Origin: Rhizobium sp. 007
GTDB lineage: Bacteria > Pseudomonadota > Alphaproteobacteria > Rhizobiales > Rhizobiaceae
Length of the DNA: 64,000 nucleotides
NCBI RefSeq assembly: GCF_015353075.1
Contig: NZ_CP064188.1
Coordinates: 1,984,001-2,048,000 of the forward strand
Direction: 5' to 3'
In this document: piece by piece, positions 61,459 through 64,000 of the stretch
Layout: each line of letters opens with the position of its first letter
How positions within the stretch are numbered: the stretch's first letter is position 1
Notes under the pieces: generated by a model
Told to the model about the DNA's origin: nothing
The model's database searches: none
Seen by the model: only the letters and a program-made list of their open reading frames with translations
Translations under genes and position numbers: made by a program

Positions 61459-62766
61459 ATGCGCAAAACTATGACCGGTCTGTTGGCCGGTGTCGGCTTG
61501 ATGTGGGCCTGCGGAACGTCCGCACAAGCCCAGGAACTGACGATCTTCTGGGCCGAGTGGGACCCAGCAAACTACCTTCAGGAGCTCGTGAACGAATACG
61601 AGGCTGAAACCGGCGTGAAGGTCACTGTCGAGACCACGCCGTGGGCCGACTTTCAGACCAAGGCCTTCACCGAGTTCAACGCCAAGGGCTCGGCCTACGA
61701 CATGGTCGTCGGCGACAGCCAGTGGATCGGCGCTGCGTCCGAAGCCGGGCACTATGTCGATCTCACCGACTTCTTCAATAAGCACAAGCTCAAAGAAGTC
61801 ATGGCGCCGGCAACGGTGAAATACTACGCCGAATATCCCTCGAACTCCGGAAAGTACTGGTCGATCCCGGCTGAAGGCGATGCCGTCGGCTGGTCCTACC
61901 GCAAGGACTGGTTCGAGGACCCCAAGGAGAAGGAGGCCTTCAAGGCCAAATACGGCTACGACCTCGCCCCGCCGAAGACATGGGCCGAGATGCGTGACAT
62001 CGCCGAATTCTTCCACCGTCCGAACGAAAAGCGCTACGGCATCGCGATCTACACCGACAACTCCTATGACGGCCTGGTGATGGGCGTCGAGAACGCGATC
62101 TTCTCCTATGGCGGCGAGCTTGGCGATTATCAGAACTACAAGGTCGACGGCATCATCAATTCGGAGAAGAACGTCAAGGCGCTCGAAATGTATCGCGAGC
62201 TCTACGGCTTCACGCCTCCCGGCTGGGCCAAGACCTTTTTCGTCGAGAACAACCAGGCGATCACCGAGAATCTGACGGCGATGAGCATGAACTACTTCGC
62301 CTTCTTCCCGGCGCTGGTCAACGAGGCGTCCAACCCGAACGCCAAGGTCACCGGCTTCTTCGCCAACCCGGCAGGTCCGGGCGGCGATCAGTTCGCAGCG
62401 CTCGGCGGCCAGGGTATCTCGGTCGTTTCATACTCGGACAACCAGGAAGAGGCGATGAAATTCCTGGAATGGTTCATCAAGGACGAGACCCAGAAGCGCT
62501 GGGCCGAACTGGGCGGCTACACGGCAAGCGCCAAAGTGCTTGAATCGCCGGAATTCCAGAATGCAACACCCTATAATAAGGCCTTCTACGAGACCATGTT
62601 CAAGGTGAAGGACTTCTGGGCGACGCCTGAATATGCCGAACTGCTGATCCAGATGAACCAGCGCATCTATCCCTTCGTCACCGCCGGCGAGGGCACAGCG
62701 AAGGAAGCGCTCGACGCGCTTGCTAGGGACTGGAACACGACCTTCAAGAAGTATGGCCGTCACTAG
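61459..62766 (+). CDS. Family-1 extracellular solute-binding protein, sugar/polyol importer
   Basis: Exported binding protein of 435 residues. Signal peptide MRKTMTGLLAGVGLMWACGTSAQAQ; mature start ELTIFWAEWDPANYLQELVNEYEAETGVKVTVE. DMVVGDSQWIG and GGQGISVVSYSDNQEEAMKFLEWF are typical of MalE/SmoE-like proteins. The ATG at 61459 has GGGAGG 8 bp before it and is preferred over the one 15 bp upstream. It precedes two permease genes with a strong terminator in between. Sugar or polyol type cannot be named. Confidence 0.9.
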   Translation: MRKTMTGLLAGVGLMWACGTSAQAQELTIFWAEWDPANYLQELVNEYEAETGVKVTVETTPWADFQTKAFTEFNAKGSAYDMVVGDSQWIGAASEAGHYVDLTDFFNKHKLKEVMAPATVKYYAEYPSNSGKYWSIPAEGDAVGWSYRKDWFEDPKEKEAFKAKYGYDLAPPKTWAEMRDIAEFFHRPNEKRYGIAIYTDNSYDGLVMGVENAIFSYGGELGDYQNYKVDGIINSEKNVKALEMYRELYGFTPPGWAKTFFVENNQAITENLTAMSMNYFAFFPALVNEASNPNAKVTGFFANPAGPGGDQFAALGGQGISVVSYSDNQEEAMKFLEWFIKDETQKRWAELGGYTASAKVLESPEFQNATPYNKAFYETMFKVKDFWATPEYAELLIQMNQRIYPFVTAGEGTAKEALDALARDWNTTFKKYGRH

Positions 62767-62779
62767 GCGTTGATACAGC

Positions 62780-62810
62780 ACGGGAGGGTGCGTAGCTCCC
62801 TCCCGTTTTT
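62780..62810 (+). terminator. Strong hairpin with T run between binding protein and permeases
   Basis: ACGGGAGGG and CCCTCCCGT form a perfect 9-bp stem with a 9-base loop, followed by T5 (62806-62810). It lies 13 bp past the binding-protein stop, inside what is otherwise one transport operon. It should end most transcripts there or protect the upstream mRNA, giving more binding protein than permease. Confidence 0.9.
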
Positions 62811-62915
62811 CTGCACCCGAGAACCAAAGGACGCATGGCACTTGTTCATGCTCAGGTAATGCGCAACCGGATGCCATCACTGCGTCCAGCGCTGGGCTCT
62901 TTGAGGAGGAGCACA

Positions 62916-63821
62916 TTGGCAACCGTCGTCATGACATCCCTGGACGCGAAATCGCGTGCCGCCTCGCGCGGCATGAGCGATATTAGTATCCGCAACCTGT
63001 TCATCATCCCGACGATCCTCTTTCTGATCGTCTTCAACATCTTTCCGCTGATCTATTCGCTCGGCTATTCCTTTACCGACTTCCGCGCCTCGTCAAACGC
63101 GCGGGCCAATTTCGTCGGCCTTCAGAACTACCGCGAGCTGCTCAACGATACCTTCATCTGGTCGAATTTCGCCATCACCGCAAAGTATGTGATCGTCTCT
63201 GTGACAGGGCAGGTGATCGTCGGCTTCGGCACCGCAATGCTGCTCAACCGCGACATTCCGCTGAAGGGTCTGCTCACCACGCTGCTCCTGCTGCCGATGA
63301 TGCTGTCGATGGCGGTGGTCGGCCTCTTCTGGAAGCTGCTCTACGATCCGTCCTTCGGCATCATCAACTACGCGCTCGGCCTCGGCTCCTTTGAATGGCT
63401 GTCGAACCCCGACATGGCGCTCTACGCCGTGGCGATCACCGACATCTGGATGTGGTCGCCCTTCGTGATGCTGCTGTCGCTCGCCGGCCTTTCCGCCGTG
63501 CCGAAGCATCTCTACGAGGCGGCGGCTATCGACCGGGCGGGGCCGTTCTACACCTTCTTCCGCATCACGCTGCCGCTGGTGGCGCCGATCCTGATGATCG
63601 CGATCATCTTCCGTACCATGGAAGCCTTCAAGACCTTCGACCTCGCCTACATCCTGACGAGCCAACCGACGACCGAGGTGATCTCGATCCGGCTCTACAA
63701 GATGGCCTTTCAGGAATGGCAGACAGGGCGCTCCTGCGCGCTCGCCTACATCGTGCTCATCATGGTGCTCGCCATCACCAACATCTACGTCAAGTATCTC
63801 AACAAGGTGAAGGAGCGCTGA
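62916..63821 (+). CDS. Sugar/polyol ABC permease (MalF/SmoF-like)
   Basis: Inner-membrane permease of about 301 residues with six hydrophobic segments beginning LFIIPTILFLIVFNIFPLIYSLGYSF. The coupling loop is EAAAIDRAGPFYTFFRITLP. The start is probably TTG at 62916, because GGAGGAG lies 4 bp before it; ATG at 62931 is an alternative, and the ATG at 62835 would give a poor N-terminal extension. It is followed directly by the second permease. Confidence 0.9.
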   Translation: MATVVMTSLDAKSRAASRGMSDISIRNLFIIPTILFLIVFNIFPLIYSLGYSFTDFRASSNARANFVGLQNYRELLNDTFIWSNFAITAKYVIVSVTGQVIVGFGTAMLLNRDIPLKGLLTTLLLLPMMLSMAVVGLFWKLLYDPSFGIINYALGLGSFEWLSNPDMALYAVAITDIWMWSPFVMLLSLAGLSAVPKHLYEAAAIDRAGPFYTFFRITLPLVAPILMIAIIFRTMEAFKTFDLAYILTSQPTTEVISIRLYKMAFQEWQTGRSCALAYIVLIMVLAITNIYVKYLNKVKER

Positions 63822-63822
63822 G

Positions 63823-64000
63823 ATGGCTGCCGTCCAAACCCGCTCCGAACGCGCGCTGAACCGGGTGGCGATCGCCGCCGTGCTGGTCATCACGCTGATC
63901 TTCCTGGCGCCGATCTACTGGATCACCTCGACGGCCTTCAAGCCGCGCAACCTCGCCACCACCATTCCGCCGACCGTGCTCTTCGAGCCGGAAATCTCGC
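63823..64000 (+). CDS. Sugar/polyol ABC permease (MalG/SmoG-like), 3' end beyond the window
   Basis: The first 59 residues are visible: a cytoplasmic lead (AVQTRSERALNRVA), then a membrane helix AAVLVITLIFLAPIYWITST and FKPRNLATTIPPTVLFEP, the usual start of MalG-type permeases. ATG at 63823 follows the previous stop by a single base. It would pair with the permease at 62916. Confidence 0.85.
   Translation, partial: MAAVQTRSERALNRVAIAAVLVITLIFLAPIYWITSTAFKPRNLATTIPPTVLFEPEIS

Noticed and set aside
1..64000. CRISPR array, tRNA or rRNA genes, replication origin
   Set aside because: I looked for regular repeat-spacer patterns, tRNA-like T-loop sequences and repABC-type genes and saw none.

Overview
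This window is high-GC, densely coded, almost entirely catabolic DNA. It looks like accessory-replicon DNA (megaplasmid or chromid) of a Rhizobiaceae-type alphaproteobacterium. The grounds are an iolC-D-E-B block with kinase-fused iolC, ribose-type inositol ABC transporters, several Gfo/Idh/MocA dehydrogenases, potABCD-like importers beside HisD homologues, and a local regulator for nearly every gene block. I found no rRNA, tRNA, CRISPR array, intact insertion sequence or replication origin. The genus and replicon are inferences from gene content.

Layout: (1) 1-1871: the 5' part of sbcD running off the left edge, divergent from a WYL-domain regulator of the BrxR/CapW type. (2) 2083-11772: a leftward cluster with an APH-fold kinase, a HutC-type GntR regulator, a zinc alcohol dehydrogenase, a HisD-like dehydrogenase, a spermidine/putrescine-type ABC importer and an SDR. 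The dehydrogenase trio matches the HpsP/HpsN/HpsO set for 2,3-dihydroxypropane-1-sulfonate (DHPS), and near-identical 10-bp operator candidates precede both transcription units. (3) 12012-13105: a RES-Xre toxin-antitoxin pair whose toxin looks truncated. (4) 13324-18692: a LacI regulator divergent from three Gfo/Idh/MocA dehydrogenases plus an IolE paralogue, apparently a second cyclitol or keto-sugar route with no transporter of its own. (5) 18712-34381: a leftward myo-inositol operon of about 15 kb (solute-binding protein, ATPase, permease, second solute-binding protein, iolH, iolG, TIM-barrel isomerase, iolC, iolD, iolE, iolB, tautomerase, rpiR-type regulator) with a LacI regulator upstream. 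iolA is absent.

(6) 34691-42990: a LysR regulator divergent from hglS, an ALDH7-type dehydrogenase, an aminotransferase and a YdiJ-type oxidase. Together these make the route alpha-aminoadipate semialdehyde -> 2-aminoadipate -> 2-oxoadipate -> D-2-hydroxyglutarate -> 2-oxoglutarate, the lower half of lysine breakdown. (7) 43042-43349: a frameshifted remnant of an antitoxin-like gene. (8) 43684-50065: a tightly overlapping sugar operon (TIM-barrel isomerase, ABC importer, RpiR regulator, PfkB kinase) with the composition of an allose/allulose system. (9) 50509-56562: a leftward LDH2 / Fe-ADH / ALDH / alpha-beta-hydrolase operon, divergent from an FCD-type GntR regulator and a DJ-1 protein. (10) 56634-61087: a leftward operon of Tm-1-like (UPF0261), PEP-hydrolase-like TIM barrel, cupin and M24 peptidase, divergent from a TetR regulator. 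(11) 61459-64000: a family-1 sugar/polyol ABC importer running off the right edge, with a terminator between the binding protein and the permeases.

The common logic is uptake of plant- or soil-derived polyols, sulfonates, amino acids and keto-sugars, oxidation by NAD(P)-linked dehydrogenases, and delivery into central metabolism, each block under its own repressor or activator. The least explained parts are the Tm-1/PEPH/cupin/M24 operon, the three-dehydrogenase IolE-paralogue operon, and the kinase attached to the HpsNOP-like cluster.
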